Source of the DNA: Setaria digitata
Taxonomy: Eukaryota > Nematoda > Chromadorea > Rhabditida > Setariidae
Reading direction: 5' to 3'
Assembly (NCBI GenBank): GCA_003640385.1
Contig: RCAB01000084.1
Span: 1 to 64,000, forward strand
Length of the DNA stretch: 64,000 nt
The notes under the pieces are model-generated. The model saw only the letters and a list, made by a program, of their open reading frames with translations, did not search any database and was not told where the DNA came from. The position numbers and the translations under genes are program-made. Below, one piece after another: positions 11,471 to 25,537 of this stretch. How positions within the stretch are numbered: the first letter of the stretch is position 1; every line of letters starts with the position of its first letter.

Positions 11471-14400
11471 CATATTATGAAGTTTGGAACGATTTGAACA
11501 TAATCCATTAATTCTGATCACTCAAGTAGACAGTTTGACGACAAAAAGAATAGAAAACAAAGGATAAATGTCTCATGCGCAATGAACTGAACTTTAATAA
11601 GGAATGAACTAATTGTATTACCTTTTTATGTTTATCTGTTGCTAAACAAAACCGATTGTAACCAATGATTTCATAAGTGCTTTTCAAGAAGCATTTCTCT
11701 TCTAGTGTTATTGTGACATTATCAGGTGATTATCATAGCTTGCTGAAAATCTGTAAAAATAAAACAACGATTTACTCTGTTGCAGAGCATTTAGCGTCGC
11801 ATCGGAGCATCAACTGCAGAAACTTAAACTTCTACAGATCGACGTTAGTTCGTAAACACTGATGAATGCTTGGATAAACGTATTTCTCTCGTACCTCAGT
11901 GAGTACGAACTAGCATCAGACTCTTTGTCATCACGTATAAAGTACCGGCTTTACTTTTGGCATAAAGAAGAGACATATTCGTGGAAAATGAATACCAAAT
12001 GAAGAACAGGCATGAAACCAAAAAGAAACTGAATCCAAGAATTTGTATCTTGAAATAACCGGATAGCAAGACAATACTCAATCATATTATATTCACAAAT
12101 ATTACTTTTTTGCTGAAATAGATGAGATTTTTATGTGAAATTTACACCTGTGAAACTAAATTAGTTGAGCATACAATTACTCAGTGACTAGGAGTGTACT
12201 AATAAACGAGAACAAATAAAGTGTGGTATGTTAATGTACGGATGATATTTAATTGGTTGAAAACTTTTAATGATAATATCCTATCACTGCTTATAGCTGA
12301 TAGACAATTCAACAATTCAGTCAAGGTGAAGAAGAATTAATGATCAATGATCCACACATTCGCAGTTCTTGAACTTCTCCGAATCAACAAAATATTGAAT
12401 ATTTAATGTTTGTCGCCCTTGCTGACGAAACTCATTATCATGACCATTGCTATTTCTTTAAAAAAAAAAAAACTCAAAAACCTGCTGAAATTGGCAGTAT
12501 TCTTGAACTTGGATATCCTATTCTACCTTCCTCTAATTCTTCCTATGCAAGTCTCCTTCTTTCTCCAACTGATGATGAAAAATATATTTATAGCGATATG
12601 TGAAATTTCTGAATATGCTGGCGAAGAAACTAAATTTATAAAATTGCTGATTTTAACGCTGCAATAAAGAAGAGTAAAGATTGAACAAGGGACTCATTAA
12701 ATTTGGTAGAAGTAATGAGATGAACCTTAGAATCAGCGCTATCTCGAGATTCATGGACAGAGGAGATACGAAGATCGGGGAAGAAACCGAGTCATGCTTC
12801 GCTCTTACCCAAATTAATTAATGAGTCATGAAATCACTGGGGTGCTTTAAAACATGAGGACAAATACCCTAACAGACCGAGACCACTGCTTTCTTGTGTT
12901 AGCCTGAAGACACAAATTTTGTTCCTGAATTTGTCATAGCTGTTATTATCCTATTTTAATCAATAATTAGTCCCAAACGCTCTATTTTTGAATGAAGAAG
13001 GAAATGAAATGTTGAGTGGTTGGTTGTCAACTCCCAAACTTTTGCCTCACCGATATCCAGAAATCAATTTTGGTTCCCACGGTAACTTTTGAATTGCTGC
13101 TATCACCAAATCTTTTACATTTTTCAGCTCTCTCATAATTACTGAAAAATCAATCTGCTTGTGAGAAATTACAAATCATACTGTGTTTGAAGACCAAATA
13201 AAACTTTTTTCACCATGGTTTCCTCAGGAATGGGCGCAACTTTTTTTTGAAATGATAAACATTGTTTTAAGCTAATGGAGAGGAAACCCATTCAATTATT
13301 AATGAAAGCAGCAATCTTGAGATGAAATGCGAGAAATCTTAGTGTTCATCTGTGCCTAGGCTGTTCCAAGAGATAGCTTAGAGACAGAACCGGTTTAGGC
13401 AGAATCTTATCCATATTCTCTTCCACCTTCTTAGCTATATTTTAAGCACATGCACTTTTGGTTTTTAATGACAAAGCAATATGAGCACATACCTTTGGTA
13501 ATAATTTCATAACGTAATTCAGGATCGTTCAAGAGAATATATTATCGTAGATGAATGATGATTCCTGACTTTCATTTGTTTGGAAAAGCTAGGCGGTCAT
13601 TTCAGATCCACTGGTCTAATTGCTCAAGTTACAAAAGGACAGCTGTGCTATGGTGCTTTTTTAACGTGCAAGTAATTTTAACACGGCTTACCTATCATAA
13701 AAACAAATTATATCAACTTAAAATAAGATGGCATTACATTGAAAGTAAGTTCTTAGCAGTTGTGTACATAAGGAAAACATGCAAGAGTTTTCTACTTCCA
13801 TACTTTGGGAATTCCGCTGACGCTACAAAAAAAAGAACGAAATCTTTTTAATTTGCTAGTTTTTTTTTTTTTTCTAATTACCTACGCAGCCATTCATCTG
13901 AAAGAGTATGTTCGCAGCTAAAGTTTAGTAATGTAAATCTGGCAGGTGTGCGCCAACAGGTAAATAAATTTTCTATTTCTCGTCTTTGTATAACTGTAGA
14001 TCTTTTAGGTTTTAGTTTAAGCAGCTTATGTGATGAAAATTCTGCATGACATGAAGGTAACTTCCCTTTCACTCGGAATTCAGAGGACTGTTATCCGCTG
14101 TATCTTTTAATTTTCCATTGACCTTCACGTTCAGCTACTATTAATTTTCGATCTAAAAGTTTAACAAAACTAATCAAGCACTGTGCATAATGATAGGTAG
14201 ACCGCACTGATATTTTGCATTCAAGTCAGTTTTGTAAAGAAGCAAAGATTGTAAACGAAATTTAATTAAATTCGGGAGGAAGATAAAATGAAGTAGCAAG
14301 CATCATATTCGAGTATAGGATAGAAGACATTTGACTGTAGATTTTCTTAGATTTTCAACAGACTTTAAAACCTGAGCAGCATTAAAAAAAATCAGACAAG

Positions 14401-17400
14401 AATTTGAATAATATCCGGTCAGTACTGAAAATATTTTAGATATCTTGTGTTGTAAAGTGACCTTTATTACTATTTTTAACTGCTGTTCCGCGAACAACTG
14501 ATAAAAATGATTATCACAACAAAAGGAGATGACCAAAAAAAGCAAGCGAGAGAATAATCCGTCATTTTCCAAGTATTATACTGAATTATTCTTTAGTAAT
14601 AACAATGGCTAAATTATCTATTTCTCCAGTGTAATTCGAATTTAAAGTAATTAGTAACAGTAAACGCTGAGTATTACCGCTTACCAGTATCTTTTCAGAA
14701 AGCTCCTTTACTTCGTATCATTTAGAGCACAAAAAGATTACCGCATAATTTTCATGGGATTAAGCAATAAGTGTTTTGAGTATACAAAACAGCTTCACGG
14801 AGATATTTAGCAATCAGTTAGGGTCCGAAGTTCGATGCCAACTTAATAGGCTCAGCTCAACATCTAATGAAGTGGCAGAAACAGGTCTTAAGACTACTTA
14901 TAAAGCTCTTAGGGAATCACTTCTATGGAATGTACCGCCTTTCTTTAACTGGAAATTTCTCAGGTTTAGGAAAACAAAGCTGGAAATATAAAGGGCGGCT
15001 CCGATAAATGTGACAATATGCGCTGACAGAAGAGACGGATGAATGGTTAGAAAAGTGACATAGGTGAGAGATAATTTAAAATTATATCTGTCATTGTTAG
15101 AACGATCACGTCTTTTCTAAGCGACAAAAACTTGGTATTTAATTTCTAACTGCTAGGCGAGTCGAAGTAGCAATTACCTATACAGATTAGGCCTTAAAAG
15201 GCTGTCCAAGTTATAGCTGCTGATCAGCAGGGTTCTTAAGTAACTGATTTTTGATACTGTATATGTATGATTGATTACCTCTAGACGTCTTTCCGTAGAA
15301 TAAGAAGTCAGTAGAAAGAAATTGCCCAAAAGAAGTCCTATTAATTGTATTTATAACTTTGGCTAATGTGCTTTCATGTCTGTTACTTGAATTCAGTGGT
15401 CAATTTTTTGTCTCTTTTACAAAAATTTTGGAACTTAGGTCCTGTAGAATACGAACACTTTGATATGTATTAATACAGTTGTTGATCCCATGCTAATAAA
15501 CTAGAAGAAAAAAAGGAAGGGAATCTGGTAAAGAAAGCCTGCTTACTAATTAAGACCTGATTTAGGATTACTGGTGTGAACAAATTCACAGCAGAATCAC
15601 AAGTTGCTGAAGCAATGGGATTTCATCGACGCAAATATTAAAGCAAACGAATTTCTTTAAGCTTAATTTTAAATGAAAATAAACAGAAAAGTTGAACTGA
15701 CAGAAAGAAGAGACTCTTGAATTATTTATTCTTAGACGTTTTAAATAATTGTTTCTTTTAAAACCAACCTATGAAAACTAATTATAACAACAAAAAAAAG
15801 AACTTTTTTATTCGCCATATTCTATTATTTATTAATTTCATTTTATTCTATTAAGCATCTTATGAGCTCAAAAAAAAAGAAAAACAAAAACAAAATCCAA
15901 AAAACATGAATATAGCTGAAGGAATAACTGCAAAATTAAAAAATCATTTTATCACTTTGATCTGAATTTCCTTTGCTTTTTAACTCAAAATTCTCATCTT
16001 TGATCTGGAACTTAGGAAGAGTAACTGCATAAATTATTAATTCGATTATTTTGTTCTTAAATATTCGGCCATATCAATCCACTAAGTAAAAGGAATACGA
16101 AGACACATTTTGTAAATAGCACCTCGTCAGTAATAAGTAATATTGAAGAGCGCAGGACTTGAGGAGAACTAGAAAAAAGTGAGATTACTTCGCGCTGAGG
16201 AAAGTTAAATCGTTGATTCGCAGAGTGGTGAGGAAAGGTAACCCAAAATAAGTAAACAACTGCCGAAATTAATTAATGATAATTGAAAACAGCTCGTATC
16301 AGCCAAATACAAAAGGGGATTTCAGAGTGCTGATTAATTACGGAAGTCTTTTCGCCACACTATATGCCAAAAAAGACCACACTCATGGCGATATTTTTCG
16401 CATGTTCATGATTTATTCAGCACTTCAACAGTTATGGTAAGACAATACTTTGATAGAGTCCTGGACTCTGTAAAGGTAAGAGTTGGAAAGAAAACTGCTT
16501 CTGAGTGACAACTTCCTTTCAGCAGAGCAAAAACAAGTTGCCATAACTAAATGACTGCACTTCCAGATTCTCATAAATTCGTTTCTAACGCAAAAGTTAG
16601 AATCTCTGTTTGGCAGTAATTTGGAGAAAAGGAAATAGGAAGGGTTGTGAAGAAGCAAGAAGAAGAATATAGAAGCCTCTTTCTAATTCATTTTGTTCCT
16701 ATTTATTTGTTGAGCTGTGTCAATAAACCGATGACATGCAGAAGGAACAATTAAATCGGATATCTGATGTGAATATACATATTGTTTCTGGGCTTTCAGC
16801 TCCTTCAGCGAATGTCATCTCTGTTCTGCTCTTTGAATGACAACGTCAAGTAGCTTTTGAACCATTTCCATTGAGGTACAATTTCAGAAGATGTTAACGG
16901 TAGATGAACTAACACAAAGCAACTAGAAAGCTTATCAAGCAAAGCATTATAGGTATGCCTCATTAGTTCAGTAGGAACTAGTCTTGAATGTTGACAATAT
17001 TGATGGGAACAGCATAGTAATCGACATGAGGACATAAAGTAAGCAATGCAAAAAAATTAATATTTGATTAGTTTCAGTCTCTAACATTAGTCTCGACAGC
17101 ACATAAGAGAGGAAATGATCAACTAACTTGCATCACTGATCCGTCTTCCAGAATGCTCCACAGCCTAAAGTGTGGGCCTGAGGTCTTCTATTGCTTTCTG
17201 GTAGCATTCGATGGAAAACAAAGACGGACGGATGATTCTACGGACATATACTGATGTTGCTGCGATAGAAGGATAAGAGGCTGTCTAGAGACAAGTCATT
17301 AAAGATTGCTCCATGCCTGTTTGATCATGTCTTATATGTTTGTGACAGATATTTTGAGGCTTCTTGCACTTGCTGAAGGATGGGCAATATGACTGGTTCA

Positions 17401-17491
17401 AATTTAAGTATACTTTCAAGCATAACAAGATCAACTGATATCTTTAAGGAGACTGATAACACGATGTTATCATTGCCTGGACAGCATATGT

Positions 17492-17640
17492 ATATAGTTT
17501 ATGCTGTGATTATCACTGTCGGGTGTGCAACGAAATACTTTTATGTTGTTTAGAAGCTTTCTGTACTTGTTAGAAAGAAAATTGCTGTTTCTCGACCTCC
17601 TACTGTTTTCTCCAACGAATCATATAGTTTATGCTGTGAT
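17492..17640 (+). repeat. 19-base direct repeat pair
   Basis: The 19-mer ATATAGTTTATGCTGTGAT occurs at 17492-17510 and again at 17622-17640, 130 bases apart. No other structure is seen around it. Confidence 0.8.
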
Positions 17641-20364
17641 AATTGATAATATTGTCGAATTTTGCTATTCAAAATTTCTTTTATGCGTTCTGTTTTCCTG
17701 ATTTGTGCAATAGAAAAGGAAAATAAGAATGGAATATAAATATTTTCAAATATCTAGAAAATCCAAAAACCTTCGAAAACTTTTAAAATAAGACAGTTCC
17801 AAGCAAACCTCTGCGCTCCAAAATAAGACGGACAATTCTTTGATTGCAGTGCCTTTCTAATGAATGAAAAATGATTAAATTACTTTTCGGGGAAATTTTG
17901 TTTGTTCTAATTCATTCGAGTTAAAGATCAAGTCTCAGATGAATACTCTATTCGTAAAGAAAATATAAAATTGCCTCATTAATTTGATTCACTTAAATTA
18001 AAAGTGAACAAAAGTCACAGAGCAAGCAAAAAAGGCATTGAGAGCAAAATCTTCACATTAACCATCTTCATGTTTGAAAAGGATTTCAACTGCACAAAGT
18101 TCCTTCAGCCTTCGTATAACAAAGTGAGAGTTACAAATAAATTGATAGCTTCTAGAAATAAATAACTATTTCTTATTTCATAACCAATCAAAAGAAGAAT
18201 ATCGGAAAGGAACATCAAACATGTAGGAAATTGAATCTCCTAAATTTCCTTCCCAACTCTAATCGTACATTCTCAGTGCAGAGAATTGAAAGGACAATGC
18301 AACCTACAAGTGATATTGATTTTACCAACATTCTCTTTTGATATAGATGCCTTCATTATCAGTCTATCACTGTTATATCAAAAATATTTCCAATGAAGTT
18401 CATGGCTTCAAAGCAAAAGATAGTTGTTAGTTTTAGTTTTAACTTTAAATTCACTGGAGTGAAGCATCTCATCCATGAGTCTGAAAAGCGCAAGAGAGAG
18501 TTCACCTTTCGAACATAATAAAATCTAATTTTACTAGACATAATTTCACGCTGTTGAAATAACGAACTTTGAAGTTTCCCCCATTTCCAACTCTTAGATG
18601 AAAGCTTCAAACATTCGTTTTTGATTTAGACCGATAGTTTGGTGATGAATTCAAATATCAATGTAAATAAAAAAGTTTGCTCTAATTCTCAAGAACTGAA
18701 ATAACTGAAATACAATTCGGTGAAATAACACTCTTCCAGTTGAAATGAGCGATTTCGTTAAATTGTGAACTGCTAAAATATAACAAAAGTTTTTGAATTA
18801 GAGAATGTAAAGAAATTTGAAATTATGATGCTATTACGGTAACAGCTTGACTTCTATCAGCGAGAAGTTTTATCATGATATTGATTAGATAATATAGTAA
18901 TGGTTTTACCTCCTAAACCTATTAGTCTCTAACCTAAAGTTTCTATTTCTCGATAAAGCTCGATCTTTCTCTGATAGAATTAAAAAGAGCAAGTGAAAAA
19001 CCCTAACTAACTGGAAAAGTTCAAAATATAGGCTAATCTGTCCTAGTTTGCACGCCGCCATCTATGCATATTGTACAAGGGAATATTTTTCACCATTACT
19101 AGGACAAATCTGAAAAATAAATTTAGTGAGATTTTCTTTTTCTTAGCTCGTCCAGTCTCTCACCATTTGCACTTGCAAATACTATCATCGGACATCCCTA
19201 TCAATTGTAACCATAAAATTGTTTTATAAAAATAAGAAAGTGCTGGAGAAGTATTTCTTCTCGATTTGCCAAGTAGTCTCGGGACTTGGTCATGAGAATG
19301 TAAAAATAAATTTATCAAGAGATTCAATTTATCGGAACCACATGTTCTGCGTTAAATTGTTGGCAATTAATTTAATCCCAGCTGTTCAAAATTCACTTAC
19401 TAGTAGCTAAAAGTAGAACCGCATAAATTATTATCAATGTCGAAAAACATATTGTTGGCACTATCAGCTTGTCATTTTAAATTCGCACAAGTGAATGATT
19501 CTTCAATACTCATTGGCTGTAGCTAAATGCAGTAACTGTAAATTAAACTACCGTACTGCGAGAGTGCAAGAGGAAAGATGAATAAAGCATTTGAAAAGAA
19601 TGTAACAGATTTCAGGAGGAGATGAAAATTTCAGGAGAGCAAATTTCCTCTTGCTGAGAGTCTAAGACATCCAACCTCTTCCATCTGTACAACTGATATT
19701 TGGAAGGATCCTCTCCGGAAGTGTACGGTAAATTGTGCTCCAAATATGTTGCGACCAATTTTAATGAAATAAAATATTGAATTTATCGGTAGAACAGTAA
19801 GTCTTGAGCTAGAATGAAGCTAAGGAGGAAAGGAGACTAGACTATTTTTGTTAAAGGATAAGCATAGTAACATACTCGAAAAAAAAAATCTCAAATAAAG
19901 TTTGACAAGATGTTCACTGTGTAATCATAGTAATCGTAGTGGTCAAGATCAGACTGAAAAGAAGTAATCATAATTTGAAGATGCGATAAATCTACTCAAT
20001 GGATCTCGTTTTCGGGAATAATTAAGCAGATCTATTCATTATCCGCATCATTTCTATCCTTTGATATTTGAGTGAGTGGAAATAATTTAATATTATTCCA
20101 TCACGCGGTTCATATTATTTATCTTTTTTGAATAAACAGAAGAAATGTTAGTTTGATTTGCTTATGGTATTTTTCAGTCTTAGTATCTATATTAAGTATC
20201 TGTGCTTAGGTTACCTGTTAACCTTCTACACAGCGATCAATCGGTTATCAGATTGCATTCCAAATACAGCCCCACTTCAAAACAGGTATTAGAAATTCGC
20301 TAATATCATTCATTTCCCTGCAACTGTTCCACCAGTATTTGTACTTTAGGTAGACGATCTCAAC

Positions 20365-20408
20365 GTGCACTGCATGCGTACGCGTATCTGCGTGCGCGTG
20401 CGTGCGGG
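20365..20408 (+). repeat. alternating GC-rich purine-pyrimidine tract
   Basis: GTGCACTGCATGCGTACGCG followed by CGTGCGCGTGCGTGCG-type sequence. This is unlike the AT-rich surroundings and is the kind of tract that can adopt Z-DNA. Confidence 0.7.
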
Positions 20409-22176
20409 AAGAAATCGACTAGCCTGCTAGTCCAGGAGGGAGGAAAATGATATGGAGCTAAGACAGCTTAGCACATGGCTTTCAGTCCTCTAACAAAACA
20501 AATACAAATGTCATCATCAAAAGGATTGCAATTAATGGCAATTAAATATCTGTCCGAGCTCACTGAGGTTCAGCTTTAGCATGCTATCAGCCAAATATCT
20601 GTTGTTGTCAAAATTAATACGCTAACTTGCCATATCTCCTTTTCCGTGCGATAAAGAAAAAATGTAAATTACTCAGGTCGAGCAAGGAACAAGGTGACCG
20701 GAGGGCCGAAACAATGAAACCAAGGCAGGTAAAATGGAAAGAAATATACAGAGAGATTGAAGCATTCATCCATCATACAGTAATTTTATAACAGAGAAGA
20801 GTGTCCAAATCTCCAAATCTACTTTTTAAAATTGTCTTTTTGGTTCATCGAACAATTTAAACACGTAAAGCACGAGAGAAAAGGGAAATGTGGAGTAAAG
20901 GAGAGACAGGAAGACAAAGACTAAGTGACCATATGTGACAATTCCCGATTGCCGACTGTTGAAATTTGATGATCATTCCAGTCCAAATTATTACAATGGA
21001 AATGAGAAGGACAGGTGGAATTCGAGAAAAAAAGCTCACATTTCCTCCTCTTATTGTATCCGCAGCTTAGATAACAAAATTGCAGTAATAGCGGACTGAT
21101 GCGACAGATCCTGGCAAAAGATTCGAAGAAGTCAATTTCAACAAAAATTCCTTGCAGAGGAGTCAGCCCAAGCTAAAAAAATCATTTCAAACAAGTACTT
21201 CTGTCCTAAGAAGCATATGAAAAAGAGAAAATTGTTCTGAAATCAAATGGAAAAAGGCAATTCTTAACTGCCAGTTATATAAATTGGAAAATTTATTTTT
21301 CAATTTGCACACTACAAAAAATTCATTGCGTGAACCGGAAGCAATTCTCTCAAACTTTTTAAGCCTAAGCAATTTTCTTGAATTTGTTGAATAAAAGCTC
21401 TTCGACAACATTGTTTGCTGACTTAGAGGTGACTGATTCATTGCAGTCTTATTTTATTACATTAAATTTTTCGAAATTGGCTACACATTTGTAAAGGGAG
21501 TGATAGTTGAATTAAGAAAACTCCTAGAAATAACTGTTAAACAAAACTGGACAGTTAACACTTCTCATATAAATTTAATCGCTTGAAGCCAATTCTGAGC
21601 TTACACAGATGACATAACTAGCTACACTATTTATGAACTACGAAGACATACTTCTCTTTATGCTCATGACTATAATAAGAGGAAGTATTATGTCTTGTAA
21701 GTGAATTAATTCAGTCATCCTATTTCTTGAAAGATGCTCCAATTGATTTTCCAACTCTATGGATACAAAAACAAAATGAATTTCGATGGCGAAAGAATCT
21801 GTATCAGTAGATTCTACAAACATTCATGGCTAGTTTATAGATTGTTGACAAAATACTGCTGTCACATACCAGATGGCCAACTGATTGCACAACAGACAGA
21901 TCTGAGGTGCAGCGACGATCATCGACTATTGTGAATGAGAATCTTCTTTCGCAGTGATTTTCACAGTATCACCTCTAAAAGAATTCATGAATACGAATAG
22001 AGAATAAATTAATAAGTCACGACATAAATGAATGCTGGAAAATGTACAATCCAGCCCTTGGATATTCGTTCACCTAATTCGATTTGTTAATTGAAACAAA
22101 AAGACTAATTACTACATAACTTTAAAAAAACCATCATTAAAAAGTGCTACATGCTAGCAATGCTCAAGACATATGT

Positions 22177-22834
22177 ATGTATCCGATGCAGGCATCACTT
22201 CTACCAACAAACTTAGCATCACCGATGAGTGTACTATTACATTTCTCCTTGAAAATATTGCCTTCTCATTCATTCAGGCACTTCTCCTTCTATTCAGAAG
22301 AGCTTATCTCTCGACATCTTTTGGGTGGCGAGATAATCTCTGAAGGTAAGGTAACTGTTGCGAAAATGTTGCTTTTAAATGATTTATATGACTGTTGGTC
22401 ACACATGGCTTGGGCACAATCGACCACATTTAATTTCTGATATAAAATGCTCTCTTCCCTACTATGTTTAACTCTTCACACTTCTGTTCAATTTTCCGTA
22501 CATTTTCCAATGAAGTGACTTCTGTTAAAGCTTATATCATTGTCTATCCTTTCAATAGAACAAAATATTCTCCAGTTTCACTCATCCGAAACGATATTTA
22601 TGACAAATTGCGAAACGCGTACAAATGTTTATGTTTACAGGACAGGTAGAGCTAGTCATGAAATTTTCATTTTATTGTCATAAGATTGTTAAATTACTAA
22701 ATGGCAATATAATATATATAGATAAAACGAAAATCAGTGTTCAAAACAATAAAGTCATTATCAGTTACAGTTCTCCGAATATCCAGTACACTGAGTATTG
22801 TGGTGTTGGTGTAAAAAACATTACGCCTAGTTGA
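22177..22834 (+). CDS. unrecognised small protein, two exons (weak)
   Basis: Proposed exons are 22177-22345 (ATG at 22177; a start inside an exon beginning at 22192 is also possible) and 22641-22834 (TGA). The donor is GTAAGG after base 22345 and the acceptor TTTATGTTTACAG ends at 22640. Phase 1 joins cleanly. The product would be about 120 residues. The second exon looks coding: it has charged and hydrophobic residues in alternation, FYCHK near its start, YTEYCGVG near its end, and a final NIT glycosylation site. The two cysteines about 45 residues apart could form a disulphide in an Ig-like or other secreted fold, but I do not recognise the family. A competing open frame (22464-22646) overlaps the intron. 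More 5' exons may exist. Confidence 0.35.
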
Positions 22835-22850
22835 GATCGGCATTTGAACT

Positions 22851-25357
22851 TTATTCATTTGACGCAAGAGACTCTTTATCTTCCAACTGCCACAAATTTA
22901 GGGCACTTTCGTTATCTAGCGTCGCAAACGATGCTTGCATAGGATGCCATCTAAAATAACATATGTCAAGTTGATTTAGTGCTAGTGAAGGCTTCTAAGC
23001 ATATAGCTTATGAATCGAAATTAACAACTGCACTAGTGGAAATCTGATCCAGAACTTTTGCTCAAGCAGCATCTCCATCTTCATCTCCCTATCTCCACTT
23101 ACTGAAAAGTATCAACTTGCGTCAACAAACTTGAGGACAACGCATTTCCTGGTGCACTTTGCAACGCACAATGACTCCGGCACTTGAAATACATCCCGCA
23201 AGTCGCATACTCTAATTCTGAAATTGACTTTACTGGTGGGAGAAGGGAAAATTAAATAAACAGAACCAATCAAAAACCGGACTGAAGGACTGAAGCTTCT
23301 CATCAACTGGTAAGAATTTCAAAATTAACCCGAAATCAAAGGATGATGGATCAACGATTTCAGTTCTCTCCGACCTTGACTTTCAGAGCTTCATTACCTA
23401 TCTTCATCGGCAATAGCCATAAAGCGTTGTAAGGTGGCAATACGAAGACAAGAAACTGGCTGTGTGGAAATTCGCTTGGTGATGATTTTCTTGGCAGATA
23501 ATATATCATATACGTGTATTACGCCACTCCCGTCACCACGCACCAAAATGCGACCGCTGCCATCCACGTGGAAAGCACCCGTTGCTTAACAGTTAAAATT
23601 CAAGTGCGATACAATTGTTGCTTAACCCACAGAAAAAATATTCCAAAATTTATGCTAAAGGGAGGTGGAAAAGATATTGTGAAAACAATGAAAATTAGAA
23701 AAGAGCTTCAAAAGTTTATAGTTTCGAAATTTCAGTCTAGGAGGATTTTACCGGAGAATAAGGGGAAAACTGTGTGGGTAGTATTCTTTCTCTCACATAC
23801 ATAACAAAAAACAAACCACCAGATTTCGTAAGTGGGTCAAACACCTTGACAGCTTCGGTAACACGCATATCCCAGATACGGATAGTTTTATCAGCAGATG
23901 AACTAGCGAACAAACAACCACCCCATGTACAAAATGCTGTTACCACACCTAAGCATTGCAATTTCAAGAGATATTGCTTTTCGATTCTACGTCAACCTAC
24001 CTGTTCATCTACTCATTTTAATTTCCATCTCTTCAACTCCTAATTTTAATTTTCCTTCATGACCCAACGACGCAGAACAACTTGAAAGCGTAATTTAAGT
24101 TTGGCGATAAATAAATGAGCTAAAATGTTGTTAAATTTTCGTTTCCTCGATTCTTTTCCCCAGCTCCCATTCGTGCACAGTTGTTCCTATCTGTTCATAT
24201 GCATAGCACAAATTGAGGGAATGTAAATTACAGAATAATAAGTGAAAGAAAAGAAACTACAGACATCCTCCGTAATCATAATAACTTACGTTTATGCCCT
24301 TTCAAGATACGAAATGTAGTGCCGGAAGAACAGTCAGTGATACAAATTTGACGACCCGTGCCGGAAATTAATATATTGGAACGATTGGCTAAATCCTCCA
24401 TGAATGTAAGTGCCCGCACTGGTTCATTCATTGACATACTGATCCTTCGGTCTCCTGAATTTTTGACTTATTTTGGAGCATTTATTGTTCGTGCTTCAAT
24501 GTAACTATAAAATGACAATGCTGCTGTAGCAAATGGAGTATAGCGAAACATACTGAACAAGAGGAATAAATCATAAGGATTTAATTTCTATATATATATA
24601 TATAAATATTATATATATTATATATATAATATTATATATAAATATTATATATATATAATATTATAAAATATAATATATATAAATATAAATATATATATAT
24701 TCCTTTGAAAAACAAACAGAACCTTAACTATAAACCAAATTATTACGGTATGCAGACCTGATTTAGAGAGATCAGTTCGAAATGAAGACAGCTCAATTTT
24801 ATTTTCATTTGAACAAGTAGCAATCAAGTCAGCAGTTGGATTGAATGCAATGTCTGTGATTCTGGACTGATGCCGTTCACATACATCTGATACCATCAGT
24901 TCACCTCCATCCCTTAATGTCCACGTGATTTAACTATTGGCTAAGTTTAACTTCTTATCCACTGAACAGAGAAGGATTCGAACGGTAACATGCCTTAGTG
25001 CTACTTGTCACATCATTTACCTTCATTATACCTTCTCCTGTTACAAAATTTTCGTCCTTCAGTCCCTTATTCATTTTCATAAAATAGCGATACTTCGTCC
25101 TTCACAGTAACTTACTCACTATCCCTTCACACTCCGCAGACTAGCAATTCGAATACTTTTACGGAGCAAATTAAATACAAATTAGTAACATTAATAAAAA
25201 CAAATATATGACAAATTACATACGAAATGCACAGCGTAACAAGTTGACCATTAGCTTTACCGATCAAAAAAAAGGAACCATCAGGACTGACATCGAAACA
25301 AGATGCCTTTTCATTCAGGTAATACTTCGTATTTTTCCATTCTGGTTTGTCTGAACT
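22851..25357 (-). CDS. WDR47-like WD40 protein (C-terminal WD domain; 5' end not found)
   Basis: Minus-strand exons: 25357-25224, 24912-24758, 24454-24290, 23948-23817, 23584-23398, 23217-23131, 22950-22851 (TAA). All phases fit and encode 319 residues. The segment VVTAFCTWGGCLFASSSADK followed by TIRIWDMRV matches the characteristic WDR47 block ([25 protein letters not shown]). Other repeats are ITDIAFNPTADLIATCSNEN, ILISGTGRQICITDC, VDGSGRILVRGDGSG and IRVCDLRD, and the end KWHPMQASFATLDNE matches the final WDR47 repeat. WDR47 is a neuronal scaffold tied to microtubules; that role here is inferred from homology. The usual N-terminal LisH/CTLH region was not located, and the first exon listed needs a phase-0 exon before it. 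Repeats are divergent in sequence. Confidence 0.78.
24587..24700 (+). repeat. AT-only palindromic tract
   Basis: About 114 bases made only of A and T, with interleaved TATATA and AATATT blocks that can fold on themselves. It lies inside the intron between the WDR47-like exons 24912-24758 and 24454-24290. Confidence 0.9.
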
Positions 25358-25457
25358 CTGCAAATTATGCTTTGTTAAGAGACAACCATTTAAAGGAAAA
25401 AAAAAATAAGTTGCAATTTCCTGATAATACCAAAATATAAGAAAATTTCAATGGATT

Positions 25458-25537
25458 TCTATCAGTATATTTTTGATATTTGAGCTACTTCAATCATTTA
25501 AGGACCATACTTCAAATACCAAAAGTGTACTGATAGA
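25458..25537 (+). repeat. imperfect inverted repeat (26-base arms)
   Basis: Arms 25458-25483 and 25512-25537 are reverse complements at 23 of 26 positions, with a 28-base spacer. It sits about 100 bases upstream (minus-strand sense) of the first located WDR47-like exon. It may be a small hairpin or the remnant of a miniature transposon. Confidence 0.7.

Larger units (their letters stand above)
11212..22176. other. 11-kb gene-poor stretch
   Basis: AT-rich non-coding sequence. It contains a 24-base A run (11447-11470), two overlapping short ORFs around an A-run near 12.4-12.7 kb, a 19-base direct repeat (17492-17510 and 17622-17640) and an alternating purine-pyrimidine tract near 20.37 kb. Small ORFs up to about 98 codons occur, but none has splice context or family similarity that I recognise. 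It may hold distal regulatory sequence for the receptor gene, whose 5' end faces it. Confidence 0.5.

Noticed and set aside
12406..12667. Two overlapping plus-strand ORFs around an A-run
   Set aside because: Both frames look protein-like for short stretches and the A-run could hide a frameshift, but neither has splice context or a recognisable domain.
16425..17035. Minus-strand ORFs of about 77 codons
   Set aside because: Isolated, with no phase-matched partners or recognisable motif.
22464..22646. Plus-strand ORF reading through the intron of the 22-kb gene
   Set aside because: It looks fairly coding, but joining it to the exon at 22641 would need a 22-base intron, far below anything else in the window.
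24960..25010. tRNA T-loop-like GTTCGAATCC on the minus strand
   Set aside because: The flanking bases do not form the T-stem or acceptor stem of a tRNA.
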